NCBI RefSeq assembly: GCF_005503365.1
Contig: NZ_SCML01000005.1
Span: forward strand, 1 to 64,000
DNA: 64,000 nt
Origin: Hydrogenophaga sp. 2FB
Lineage (GTDB): Bacteria; Pseudomonadota; Gammaproteobacteria; Burkholderiales; Burkholderiaceae_C
Direction: 5' to 3'
The notes beneath the pieces are model-generated. The model had not been told where the DNA came from. It saw nothing but the letters and a program-made list of their open reading frames with translations, and did no database searches. Position numbers and translations under genes: made by a program. Of the stretch, positions 1 through 8,075 are shown piece by piece (positions within the stretch are counted from its first letter, which is position 1; the number at the start of each line of letters is the position of its first letter).

Positions 1-48
1 GGAGGTGGGCATGGCAGGGGGTGAAAAGCAGGGTGGCATGATACCGGG

Positions 49-1329
49 ATGACCCTGAAAGAGCGCCTTCGGACCCTTGAAACCCTGGCACGCGAATTGT
101 GGCGCGATGCCTTGAAATTTCCGTGGCGCAACACCGCGCTCACGCTGCGCGAGCGTTTCCGCGAAGACCGCCTGGGCATCACCGCCAGCAGCCTGACCTT
201 CACCACCACGATTTCGCTGGTGCCGTTGTTCACGGTGGCGCTGGCGATCTTCAGCGCCTTTCCGATGTTCGACCGTCTGCAGATCACGCTGCAGCGCTGG
301 CTGGTGCAAAGCCTGGTGCCGCCGGACATCGCCAAGCAGGTGTTCAGTTACCTCAACCAGTTCGCCAACAAGGCCGGGCAGATGGGCTGGCTCGGTGCGC
401 TGTTTCTGCTGGTGACGGCGCTGGCGCTGATTCTCACCATTGACCGCAAGCTCAACGACATCTGGCGCGTGCGCCAGGCGCGTCCACTCACCCAGCGCGT
501 GCTGGTGTACTGGGCCGTGCTTACCCTGGGGCCGCTGCTGCTGGCGGGCAGCCTCACCGTCACGTCCTACCTTGTGACGGCGTCGCGCGGGGTCGTGTCC
601 GCCCTGCCGGGCGGCGTGCGCTTCCTGCTGGAAGCGGTGCAGTTCTCGCTGCTCACCGGCGGGATTGCCGCGCTGTACCGCTATGTGCCCAACACGCGGG
701 TGCGCTGGAGCCATGCGCTGATCGGCGCGCTGTTCGTGGGCGCCGGACTGGAGCTGGCGAAGAAGGTGCTGGCCTGGTACCTCGCGCAGGTGCCGACCTA
801 CTCGGTGGTCTACGGCACCTTCGCCACCGTGCCCATTCTGCTGGTGTGGTTCTACGTGGCCTGGGTGATCCTGCTGCTGGGCGCGGTGGTGGCGGCCTAC
901 CTGCCCAGTTTGATGTCGGGCGTGGCGCGGCGGGGCGACACACCGGGCTGGAGCTTTCAGCTCGCGCTGGAGTTGCTCTACCAGTTGCAGGCCGCGCGCG
1001 ACAGTGCACCCAAGGGACTGAGCCTGGAAGCGCTGGCCCAGATACTGCGGGTCGATGCGCTGCAACTCGAGGAGCCGGTGGCCGTGATGGTCAAGCTGGA
1101 TTGGCTGGGGCGGCTGGACGAAGACGGTGAGCGCTACGTGCTGCTGATCGATCTGGAGAAGACGCCGGTGGCGCCGCTGGTCGAGCGCTTGCTGCTCGCG
1201 CACCAGCCGCACACCGCGCGCTTCTGGGCCGAGAGCCGCTGGATGGACGTGTCGGTGGCACAGGCCGTGGCGAGCACGCCGGCCGCGCAGCCGACGGGGG
1301 CGCAAGACCCCTTGATCGCCGCGGGCTGA
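49..1329 (+). CDS. YihY/BrkB-family inner-membrane protein
   Basis: The 426-residue product looks like the YihY/virulence factor BrkB family, polytopic inner-membrane proteins of uncertain function that were once mis-annotated as RNase BN. A polar N-terminus of about 45 residues is followed by roughly six hydrophobic segments up to about residue 290, including the stretches SLVPLFTVALAIFSAFP and VPILLVWFYVAWVILLLG. The last 130 residues are soluble and contain a winged-helix-like stretch (LSLEALAQILRVDALQLE), an extension found in many betaproteobacterial members. The gene stands alone and converges on the P450 gene with 16 bases between the stops. Family assignment is firm; no substrate can be named. 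Confidence 0.9.
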   Translation: MTLKERLRTLETLARELWRDALKFPWRNTALTLRERFREDRLGITASSLTFTTTISLVPLFTVALAIFSAFPMFDRLQITLQRWLVQSLVPPDIAKQVFSYLNQFANKAGQMGWLGALFLLVTALALILTIDRKLNDIWRVRQARPLTQRVLVYWAVLTLGPLLLAGSLTVTSYLVTASRGVVSALPGGVRFLLEAVQFSLLTGGIAALYRYVPNTRVRWSHALIGALFVGAGLELAKKVLAWYLAQVPTYSVVYGTFATVPILLVWFYVAWVILLLGAVVAAYLPSLMSGVARRGDTPGWSFQLALELLYQLQAARDSAPKGLSLEALAQILRVDALQLEEPVAVMVKLDWLGRLDEDGERYVLLIDLEKTPVAPLVERLLLAHQPHTARFWAESRWMDVSVAQAVASTPAAQPTGAQDPLIAAG

Positions 1330-1345
1330 ACGCCTGCGATGCCGA

Positions 1346-2623
1346 TCACGCCACGCTGAAGGGCGCGCGCAGGAAGCCGCGGAAGCGGGCGCGGCCGCCG
1401 CGCATGGGTGCTTCGGTGAGCTGGTAGTTGGGAAAGCGTCTCAGGAAGCGCCCGATGGCGATGCGCCCTTCCAGCCGCGCCAGGCTCAGGCCCGCGCACT
1501 GGTGAATGCCGAAGCCGAACGCCAGGTGCTTGTTGCCCTCGCGCGCGAGGTTCAGGTGTTCGGGGTCGGTGAACTGCGCCGGGTCGCGGTTGGCCGCGCC
1601 AATGCACAGCGTGACCAGCGTGCCGGCCGGCAGATCGACGCCGCCCACCTGCGTGTCTTGAACGGTGCGCCGGTTGCCCAACTGGTTCGACGACTCGAAG
1701 CGCAGGAACTCGTCGACCGCGCGGCTGAGCACCGCTTCTTCTTCCGCGGCATCGGTTGTTTGCAGCGCGCGCAGCAATTGCGCGCGGGCATCGGGAAATT
1801 CCTGCAGCAGGATCAGCCCGTTGCCGATCAGGTTGGTGGTGGTTTCGTGGCCGGCATTGAGCAGGAAGATGCAGTTCTGCAGCAGCTCCACTTCGCTCAG
1901 TTGTTCGCCATTCGCCTCGCCCTGGATCAGGCGCGTGAGCACGTCGTGCTCGGGGTCGCCGGGGCGCTGCCGGCGCGCGGCCACCAGGGTGCGCAGGTAG
2001 GCGGTCATCTCGCTCACGGCCTGGTTGCCGTTGGCCTGCTGCTGTGGCGTGAGCGTGGGTTCCAGCGCGCCCAGGATGGCGAGCGACCAGGCGCGCAGCG
2101 GGCCGCGGTCGGCGTGCGGAACGTCAAGCAGGTTGCCGATGATTTCCACCGGAATGGCCGAGGCGAAGTCTTCGATGAGGTCACCGCCGCCGCGCGCGTC
2201 CATCTCGTCGAGCAGGCCGTCGACCAGCGCGATGAGGCCCGGCTCCATCCCGGCGATGGCGCGGCGCGTGAGCGCGCCCATGATGAGCCGGCGCACGCGC
2301 GTGTGCAGCGGCGGGTCGTTGAACACCAGGCTGGTGGTGTGGTGCTCGAACAGCGCCGAGCCCGCGCCGTACTTGGGCGCGAACTCCACGTGCTTGTCCG
2401 AGCTGAAGGCGTGCGCGTCGCGGTACACCGCCACCAGGTCGGCGCAACGCGTGAGAAACACCGAGCCATCGGGCATGCGCCGCACCGGCTGGGCTTCGCG
2501 CAGCGCGGCGTACACCGGGTAGGGGTTGGTCAGGAAGTCGGCGGGCAGGGCGCGCAGGTCGAAGTGGTGGGCGATGGCCTGCGCGCGCTCGGCGCTCATG
2601 GGTGGGGTGATCGCGTCGCGCAT
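1346..2623 (-). CDS. Cytochrome P450
   Basis: A 425-residue soluble bacterial cytochrome P450, a heme monooxygenase that needs separate ferredoxin/reductase partners; none is encoded nearby. The I-helix oxygen-activation motif AGHETT lies near residues 257-262, the K-helix ExxR appears as EFLR, and the heme loop FGFGIHQCAG places the axial cysteine at about residue 376. Length and layout match class I CYPs of the CYP107-like type. It is the last gene of a leftward group metY - hydrolase - P450 and starts 13 bases after the hydrolase stop. The substrate is not evident; pairing with a hydrolase suggests oxidation of a small hydrophobic or ester compound (inference). Confidence 0.95.
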   Translation of the reverse strand: MRDAITPPMSAERAQAIAHHFDLRALPADFLTNPYPVYAALREAQPVRRMPDGSVFLTRCADLVAVYRDAHAFSSDKHVEFAPKYGAGSALFEHHTTSLVFNDPPLHTRVRRLIMGALTRRAIAGMEPGLIALVDGLLDEMDARGGGDLIEDFASAIPVEIIGNLLDVPHADRGPLRAWSLAILGALEPTLTPQQQANGNQAVSEMTAYLRTLVAARRQRPGDPEHDVLTRLIQGEANGEQLSEVELLQNCIFLLNAGHETTTNLIGNGLILLQEFPDARAQLLRALQTTDAAEEEAVLSRAVDEFLRFESSNQLGNRRTVQDTQVGGVDLPAGTLVTLCIGAANRDPAQFTDPEHLNLAREGNKHLAFGFGIHQCAGLSLARLEGRIAIGRFLRRFPNYQLTEAPMRGGRARFRGFLRAPFSVA

Positions 2624-2636
2624 GGTGGCGGGGACC

Positions 2637-3455
2637 TCAGCCGGCCAGGAAGTCGCGGATCGCGAACAGCGTGGCGTCGGGGGTTTCGGTCATCTGGTGG
2701 TGCCCCACCAGCAGCGTGACCGTGCTCACCGCCTTGCCGTTGGCCTGTGCTACCTTGATGAGGGGCTGCGCGGCCTTGGTCTGCGTCATCTGGTCCAGGC
2801 CGCCGAGCAGGAACAGCACCGGGCAGGTGATGGCCGCAATCGCCGCTTCACCACCCGCATAGCTGTCGCAAGCCACGAAGCCGCGGTGGAACACGTTGAC
2901 CTTCGCATTGCTGCGCAACACGCGCCGGCCCAGCGCCAGGCTGCTGCCGAACACCCAGGTGCCCGGCCCGAGCGCCGAGGGTGGCGCGGCCAGCGTGCTG
3001 CGCGAGAACACGTTGATCATCTGCAGGCCTTTTTCGGGGTCGTTGAGCGCGGCCTCGATCAGCGCCGGCGAGACTTTCATGGGGTAGGCCGTGCCCACCA
3101 GCACCAGGTGGCTCACCCGATCCTTGAGGCGTGCCGCCGCTTCGAGCGCGATCAGCGAACCCCAGCTGTGGCCGACCAGCGCGGCCTTCTGCACGCCCAT
3201 GGCATCGAGCAGCGCCGCGACGAAATCGGCCGCGGCTTCCACCGAGGCGGGCGCCTCGCCTTCGCTCTTGCAATGGCCGGGCAGGTCGACCGCGAGCACG
3301 TTCCAGCCGTGGTGGGCGAGGTAGCGGCTTTGCAGAATCCACACGCTGTGGTCGTGGAGCACGCCGTGGACGAAGACCACGGTGGGCTTGGCGGCGTCGA
3401 AGGGTTTGCCGCCGGTGTAGCAGTAGGTGTTGGCGCCGTTGACTTGCAGGTACAT
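2637..3455 (-). CDS. Alpha/beta hydrolase
   Basis: A 272-residue alpha/beta-hydrolase-fold enzyme without a signal peptide. The oxyanion segment FVHG lies near residue 28. The nucleophile elbow GHSWGS puts the catalytic serine at about residue 97, the acid is in GGLDQ near residue 221, and the histidine is in GHHQMTE near residue 250, so the triad looks complete. The start codon lies 2 bases after the metY stop, so the two are almost certainly cotranscribed and probably translationally coupled, with the P450 gene following. Likely an esterase, lactonase or C-C hydrolase; the sequence does not tell which. Confidence 0.88.
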   Translation of the reverse strand: MYLQVNGANTYCYTGGKPFDAAKPTVVFVHGVLHDHSVWILQSRYLAHHGWNVLAVDLPGHCKSEGEAPASVEAAADFVAALLDAMGVQKAALVGHSWGSLIALEAAARLKDRVSHLVLVGTAYPMKVSPALIEAALNDPEKGLQMINVFSRSTLAAPPSALGPGTWVFGSSLALGRRVLRSNAKVNVFHRGFVACDSYAGGEAAIAAITCPVLFLLGGLDQMTQTKAAQPLIKVAQANGKAVSTVTLLVGHHQMTETPDATLFAIRDFLAG

Positions 3456-3457
3456 GG

Positions 3458-4768
3458 TCAGGCCCCCGCCTTTTCTGCGGCCTTCAGAGCGCGCTTGAGA
3501 TCGTCGATCAGGTCGTCCGGGTCTTCCAGCCCGATCGAGAGGCGGATCGTGCCCGGGCCGATGCCGCCGGCGGCCAGCGCCTCGTCGCTCATGCGGAAGT
3601 GCGTGGTGCTCGCGGGGTGGATCACCAGCGAGCGGCAGTCGCCCACGTTGGCCAGGTGGCTGAAGATCTTGAGCGCTTCGATGAAGGCCTTGCCCTGCGC
3701 GCGGCTGCCCTTGATGTCGAAGCTGAACACCGAGCCCGCGCCCTTGGCGCCAAAGCGCAGCAGCTTCTCGGCCAGGGCGTGGCTGGGGTGCGTGTCCAGC
3801 ATCGGGTGGCCGACGCGGCCCACGAGCGGGTGGCTGGCCAGGAACTGCACCACCTTCTCGGTGTTGCCCATGTGGCGGTCCATGCGCAGCGACAGCGTTT
3901 CGATGCCTTGCAGGATCAGCCAGGCGCTGTGCGGGCTCATGCAGGCGCCGAAGTCGCGCAGGCCTTCGCGGCGCGCGCGCAGCAGGAAGGCGCCCACGGT
4001 GCTCTCCTCGCTGAACACCATGTTGTGAAAACCTTCGTAGGCCTCGGTGAGCTCGGGGAATTTGCCGGATTTTTCCCAGTCGAAACTGCCCGCGTCCACC
4101 ACCACCCCGCCGATCACGGTGCCGTGGCCGCTCAGGAACTTGGTGGCCGAGTGGTAGACGATGTCCGCGCCGAGCTCAAACGGCTTGATGAGGTAGGGCG
4201 TGGTCAGCGTGGAGTCGACCAGCAGGGGCGCGCCCGCCTCGTGCGCGATCTGCGAGACGGTGGGGATGTCGAGCACGTCCAGCCCCGGGTTGCCCACGGT
4301 CTCGCCGAAGAACAGCTTGGTGTTGGGCCGCACGGCGGCGCGCCAGCCGTCGATGTCGCCCGGCTTCACGAAGGTGGTTTCGATGCCGAAGCGGCGCATC
4401 GTGTAGTGCAGCAGGTTCTGGCTGCCGCCGTAGAGCGCGGTGCTGGCGACGATGTGCGAGCCCGCGCCCATGAGCGTGGCCACGGCCAGGTGCAGCGCGG
4501 CCTGGCCGCTGGCCGTGGCGATGGCGCCAATGCCGCCTTCGAGCGCGGCCATGCGCTGCTCGAACACCGCGTTGGTCGGGTTGCTGATGCGGCTGTAGAC
4601 GTGGCCCGCGCGCTCCAGGTTGAACAGCGCCGCTGCGTGGTCGCTGGATTCGAAGACGAACGAGGTGGTCAGGTGGATCGGCACCGCGCGCGCGCCGGTG
4701 GTGGGGTCGGGCGCGGCGCCCGCGTGCAGGGCCAGGGTGTCGAAGCCGGGGTCGGAATAGCCGGGCAT
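3458..4768 (-). CDS. metY: O-acetylhomoserine aminocarboxypropyltransferase (sulfhydrylase)
   Basis: A 436-residue PLP enzyme of the Cys/Met-metabolism family that makes homocysteine (or methionine) from O-acetylhomoserine and sulfide (or methanethiol). Visible family features are the N-terminal GFDTLALHAG, the substrate/PLP stretch YSRISNPT, and the Schiff-base lysine in SATKFLSGHG at about residue 210. The open frame continues 258 codons upstream, but the start MPGYSDPGFDT at 4768 is right because it follows a GGAGACA ribosome site and the upstream part is antisense to the CBS gene. It is the first gene of a leftward operon with a hydrolase and a P450, an unusual setting for a methionine gene. 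I saw no clear S-adenosylmethionine riboswitch in the upstream 150 bases. Confidence 0.93.
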   Translation of the reverse strand: MPGYSDPGFDTLALHAGAAPDPTTGARAVPIHLTTSFVFESSDHAAALFNLERAGHVYSRISNPTNAVFEQRMAALEGGIGAIATASGQAALHLAVATLMGAGSHIVASTALYGGSQNLLHYTMRRFGIETTFVKPGDIDGWRAAVRPNTKLFFGETVGNPGLDVLDIPTVSQIAHEAGAPLLVDSTLTTPYLIKPFELGADIVYHSATKFLSGHGTVIGGVVVDAGSFDWEKSGKFPELTEAYEGFHNMVFSEESTVGAFLLRARREGLRDFGACMSPHSAWLILQGIETLSLRMDRHMGNTEKVVQFLASHPLVGRVGHPMLDTHPSHALAEKLLRFGAKGAGSVFSFDIKGSRAQGKAFIEALKIFSHLANVGDCRSLVIHPASTTHFRMSDEALAAGGIGPGTIRLSIGLEDPDDLIDDLKRALKAAEKAGA

Positions 4769-4921
4769 GGGGGGTGTCTCCAGTCGAATTGGCGCTGCGG
4801 GAAGGCAGCCCTCATGGGGATGTGACAAGCTGCCACAGCGCGGGATTTTTCCGTGATTGTGGGCTATATTGCACGAACACCAGCCCACGCTGGAGACACA
4901 CAGACCCCGAGGAGAACGGCC

Positions 4922-5389
4922 ATGAAAGTCAGCGACATCATGCGTGTGAAGGGCGGCACCCTTTACACCATCCAACCGCAGGAATCCCTGGAGCGCGCGA
5001 TCGAAACCATGTCGCAGTTCGACATCGGCTCGCTGGCCGTGATGGACCACGGCGAACTGGTCGGCATGCTCACCTTCCGCGAAGTCATCCACACCCTGGC
5101 GCAGAACGGCGGCTCGCTCGGCGGCAAAAGCGTGCGCAGCGTGATGGACGACCACCCCATGACCTGCACCCCCGAGACCGAGCTGGAGCAGGTGCGCCCC
5201 ATGATGCTGGAGCGCCACACGCGCTACATGCCGGTGATGGACAACAAGATGCTCATGGGCGTGATCAGCTTCTACGACGTGGCCAAGGCCGTGGTCGACA
5301 GCCAGAACTTCGAGAACAAGATGCTCAAGGCCTACATCCGCGACTGGCCGGAAGAGGAAACCGGCAAGAGCGAGCCGAATTTCCCCTGA
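4922..5389 (+). CDS. Tandem CBS-domain protein
   Basis: A 155-residue protein made almost entirely of a CBS pair (Bateman module), which usually binds adenine nucleotides and acts as an energy sensor. The first CBS covers about residues 5-60 (ESLERAIETMSQFDIGSLAVM) and the second about residues 75-135 (ETELEQVRPMMLERHTRYMPVM). The start at 4922 is chosen because a GAGGAGAAC ribosome site lies 4-5 bases upstream; an in-frame start further upstream lacks one. It is divergent from metY with about 150 bases between starts, so the two may share regulation. No effector domain is attached, so the partner protein is unknown. Confidence 0.9.
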   Translation: MKVSDIMRVKGGTLYTIQPQESLERAIETMSQFDIGSLAVMDHGELVGMLTFREVIHTLAQNGGSLGGKSVRSVMDDHPMTCTPETELEQVRPMMLERHTRYMPVMDNKMLMGVISFYDVAKAVVDSQNFENKMLKAYIRDWPEEETGKSEPNFP

Positions 5390-5492
5390 GTGCTCAGTCC
5401 TCCAAACAAAACGCCCCGCGAACCACTTGTACCCTAAACATACATAGTGTTTGAGTGCGCGGCCGTAGATGGCTGTCGGTATTGAACTTTTC

Positions 5493-5570
5493 GCGCCGAC
5501 GCATTGCGATGTGAGTACATCGTAGTGCATCGTAATTTTCAAGCGCCGACGGCAACGTCGGCGCTTTTTT
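5493..5570 (+). terminator. Intrinsic terminator with competing upstream arm; possible small-RNA 3' end
   Basis: A perfect 10-bp stem (5542-5551 with 5556-5565) closed by a GCAA tetraloop runs into TTTTTT at 5565-5570, an excellent rho-independent terminator reading rightward. It sits 150 bases past the CBS stop and touches the end of the convergent hydrolase gene. Just upstream is a second stem (5501-5512 with 5517-5528, two G-U pairs, GAGT loop). The sequence GCGCCGACG of the terminator's left arm is repeated exactly at 5493-5501 and could pair with the same right arm. This may end the CBS transcript or an independent small RNA. Confidence 0.7.
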
Positions 5571-6283
5571 CATGTGAGATTGGGTGCCACGTGTAGCCAA
5601 CTGCGCAAAGCGCTCGACACGGCCACTGGTTGTTCTACAGGGGAGAGATGGCCGCAGTCTTCGATGATCTGAAGCTGCGCTGCAGGAACAAGTTTGGCCA
5701 TTTCCTCATGCATCCACACAGGGTTCGCTAAATCCTGGCGGCCACACATAACAAGGGTCGGGCACGAGATGGTCGCAAGCGAAGCACGAGAATCGATGCG
5801 TCCTAGCAAGGCTTGGAGCTGTCGGTGACGCCCCTCGAGGCCAGTCTCCATAGCCATGTCGATGACGAGCTGGCGAAGATGCGGAATTGCGGCGTGGGCG
5901 GGCAGCATCCAACGGCCCGGCAGCAGGTCAACCAGCGCCGAGAACCCTTCGTTCTTCACCATGACGTCGTCATCGACACGCGTTTTCAACCGCTCCGGTG
6001 AGTCCACATCTGCACGGGTGTCAATCAGCGCTAGGCGCTCGACCCGATCGGGCGCTTGACGCATGATCTCCATTGCCACGTGCCCCCCCATAGAAAGCGC
6101 CGCCAGCGAAAACCGCTCAGGCGCCCGCCTGAGCACCGACTGCGCCAACTCCGCCATTGAAACCCCGTCGGTCAACGAGAGGGGCATGCAGTCGACGACA
6201 TCGGTGAGCGCCGCGCACTGCATCGCCCAAAGGGTTGGTGTGCATAGGTGCCCACCAAGCATCACGAGGTAAGGGCGTGGCAT
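5570..6283 (-). CDS. Alpha/beta hydrolase in tricarboxylate-transport operon
   Basis: A 237-residue alpha/beta hydrolase. The nucleophile motif is ALSMGGH (serine near residue 83), the acid lies in CGRQDLA near residue 187, and the histidine is in CGHLSPVEQP near residue 214, so a complete triad is present. There is no signal peptide. It starts 3 bases after the stop of the upstream tctC gene and ends the leftward operon tctC-tctB-tctA-SBP3-tctC-hydrolase. The setting suggests it cleaves an ester, thioester or lactone of the imported acid; this is inference. Its stop codon overlaps the T-tract of the facing terminator. Confidence 0.85.
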   Translation of the reverse strand: MPRPYLVMLGGHLCTPTLWAMQCAALTDVVDCMPLSLTDGVSMAELAQSVLRRAPERFSLAALSMGGHVAMEIMRQAPDRVERLALIDTRADVDSPERLKTRVDDDVMVKNEGFSALVDLLPGRWMLPAHAAIPHLRQLVIDMAMETGLEGRHRQLQALLGRIDSRASLATISCPTLVMCGRQDLANPVWMHEEMAKLVPAAQLQIIEDCGHLSPVEQPVAVSSALRSWLHVAPNLT

Positions 6284-6286
6284 TAT

Positions 6287-7273
6287 TTAGTCGACCTTTG
6301 CACCAGAGTCGCGGACGACCTTGCCCCACACCGCGGTGTCGCGCTGAAGCAATTCTGTTGACTCCACGGGGGTCCGGAAGACCGCTTCGGCTCCGGCCTC
6401 CTCCAATGACTTGCGCATCTCGTCGGAAGTGGCGGCCTTTCGCAGGGCGGTGGAAATCCGGTCTACGACCGGCTTGGGCGTTTTTGCAGGGGCGTACAGG
6501 CCCATCCAGTAGACCACCTCGTAGCCCTTTACCGTGGCCCCGATAGGAGGGACGCTTGGCAAAACGGGCACGGGAACTGCGGTTGTTACACCGAGCGCCT
6601 TGACTCGGCCGGCCTTAATCATTGGCATCGCCTCCAAGTTCGACGCCCAGAACAAATGGATTCGCCCACCAACAAGGTCCGTGATCGCAGCCTGGCTACC
6701 CTTGTATGGCACATGCTGAATATTGGTCCCGGCCATGGATGTAAAAAGAACACCTGCGAGGTGATTCACGGCGCCGTTTCCTGAGGAGCCGAACGACAAG
6801 GTATCAGGCTTCGCTTTCGCCAGAGCCACCAGCTGCGCGACATTGTCCGCAGGCAAACTTGGATTGGCGAGCAATGTGTAGCCCGTTGTCGCGAATGCGC
6901 CTAGCGGCACAAGGTCGCGCTCCGGGTCATAGGAAAGCTTGGGATAGAGGGTGCGGTTGATGGCCAAACTAGATGTGCCCATGAGCAGGGTGTAGCCATC
7001 GGCAGGACTCTGGACTACGGCCTCGGTTCCGATGTTCGTGCCCGCACCAGGCTTGTTTTCCACCACTATGGGCTGCCCCAAGTCGGAAGCCAGCCGCGCT
7101 GCTAGACGGCGGGTTACCACATCGGTAAATCCACCCGGTGGAAACGGCGCAATGATTCGGAGGGGCTTTGTGGGCCAAGAAGGTGCCTGCGCGTAGCTAA
7201 CGCTCGAAACGACTCCGCATACGATGCCAGCCGTCATAACAGCCCATCGACGTGAGTTGCTGATCTTCTGCAT
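6287..7273 (-). CDS. tctC: Bug-family (TctC) periplasmic tricarboxylate receptor
   Basis: A 328-residue Bug/TctC extracytoplasmic solute receptor of a tripartite tricarboxylate-type transporter. A signal peptide (MQKISNSRR, hydrophobic core, SYA) precedes the mature start at QAPSWPTKPLRIIAPFPPGG, the usual first beta-strand and carboxylate-binding loop. The start at 7273 is preferred to the frame's first ATG (7288) because the ribosome site AAGGAGA lies between them. It starts 11 bases after the SBP3 gene stops and is followed 3 bases later by a hydrolase gene. It is one of three tctC genes in this cluster, so it may widen the ligand range of the TctAB permease or act as a sensor. Confidence 0.93.
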   Translation of the reverse strand: MQKISNSRRWAVMTAGIVCGVVSSVSYAQAPSWPTKPLRIIAPFPPGGFTDVVTRRLAARLASDLGQPIVVENKPGAGTNIGTEAVVQSPADGYTLLMGTSSLAINRTLYPKLSYDPERDLVPLGAFATTGYTLLANPSLPADNVAQLVALAKAKPDTLSFGSSGNGAVNHLAGVLFTSMAGTNIQHVPYKGSQAAITDLVGGRIHLFWASNLEAMPMIKAGRVKALGVTTAVPVPVLPSVPPIGATVKGYEVVYWMGLYAPAKTPKPVVDRISTALRKAATSDEMRKSLEEAGAEAVFRTPVESTELLQRDTAVWGKVVRDSGAKVD

Positions 7274-7284
7274 GATTGTCTCCT

Positions 7285-8073
7285 TCATTTTTGGGGGTTG
7301 AAATCAGTTCTTTCGAAGCCTCCTGGCTCCGTCGCAGGTGCGACGGACGCGCCTTCGATACCGTGGCGCGTGAGAGCTTCAGCCACGAAGCCAGAGGCTT
7401 TCATCTCTTCCACAAAGACCGCGAGATACGTCGCCGCATCGGTGCTGCGGCCCTTGGGACAGCCCATGGCCTGCTGGATCAGCATGAAGCGGCCAGGCAG
7501 GATCCGGTGGCCTGGGAAACGGTTCAGGTCCGCTTCCAGTTGCTGTTTCACGCCTGCCGCCACATCGGCCTGCGTTTCCACGAACACATCCACTACTTGG
7601 GGCGAGGTTCGTGCACGCTCGATGGTGGCGGCCTTGAGTTCGCGCGTGAGGTACAGGTCGTAGGCGCTGCCTTTACCAACCACCACGCGGGTGCCCGCGC
7701 GGTCCACGCCCTCCTTCTCCAGCAGCGGCGAATCGTTGCGCACCAAGTAGCTGCCTTCGATCAGCACATAAGGTGCGGTGAATGCGATGCCTTTGCCGCG
7801 CACCGGGTCCACCGCGAAGAAACCGAAGTCAGCCTGCTCGGCCGTCACCACATCGACCGAATCGCCAGCCGTGTCAAACACCACCAAGTCCAGCGGCATG
7901 CCCAAGCGCTGCGCCAGTGCGCGCGCCAGATCCACCGAGACGCCGCCCACTTCGCCGGTGGCCGCGTTGCGGTTCGCGAGGATGGGATTGCCCAGGTTGA
8001 TGGAGGCGCGCATGCGCCCCTGCGGTGCAAGCTCGGCACCGATCGAGGAAGGGGTTTGGATGTAAGACCCCAT
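7285..8073 (-). CDS. SBP_bac_3-fold substrate-binding protein without signal peptide
   Basis: A 262-residue protein with the fold of family 3 extracellular solute-binding proteins (amino-acid receptors and cyclohexadienyl/arogenate dehydratase PheC). It runs from RMRASINLGNPILA through VSVDLARALAQRLG and ADFGFFAVDPVRGKGIAFTAPY to a C-terminal helix region. No signal peptide is present: the N-terminus MGSYIQTPSSIGAELAPQG is polar, so the protein should be cytoplasmic. The start is ATG 8073, with GGAGGA 9 bases upstream; the upstream TTG (8079) is too close to that site. It lies between tctA (2-base gap) and tctC. It could be an SBP-fold enzyme such as an isomerase or dehydratase; no ABC permease is nearby. 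Confidence 0.85.
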   Translation of the reverse strand: MGSYIQTPSSIGAELAPQGRMRASINLGNPILANRNAATGEVGGVSVDLARALAQRLGMPLDLVVFDTAGDSVDVVTAEQADFGFFAVDPVRGKGIAFTAPYVLIEGSYLVRNDSPLLEKEGVDRAGTRVVVGKGSAYDLYLTRELKAATIERARTSPQVVDVFVETQADVAAGVKQQLEADLNRFPGHRILPGRFMLIQQAMGCPKGRSTDAATYLAVFVEEMKASGFVAEALTRHGIEGASVAPATEPGGFERTDFNPQK

Positions 8074-8075
8074 CT

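Noticed and set aside
4769-4921. A possible S-adenosylmethionine-type riboswitch before metY
   Set aside because: I looked for the known aptamer cores and saw only a weak GGCAGC/GCTGCC hairpin; nothing supports a riboswitch.
4769-5542. 258-codon upstream extension of metY
   Set aside because: It overlaps the CBS gene on the other strand, and homology begins at MPGYSDPGFDT after a good ribosome site.
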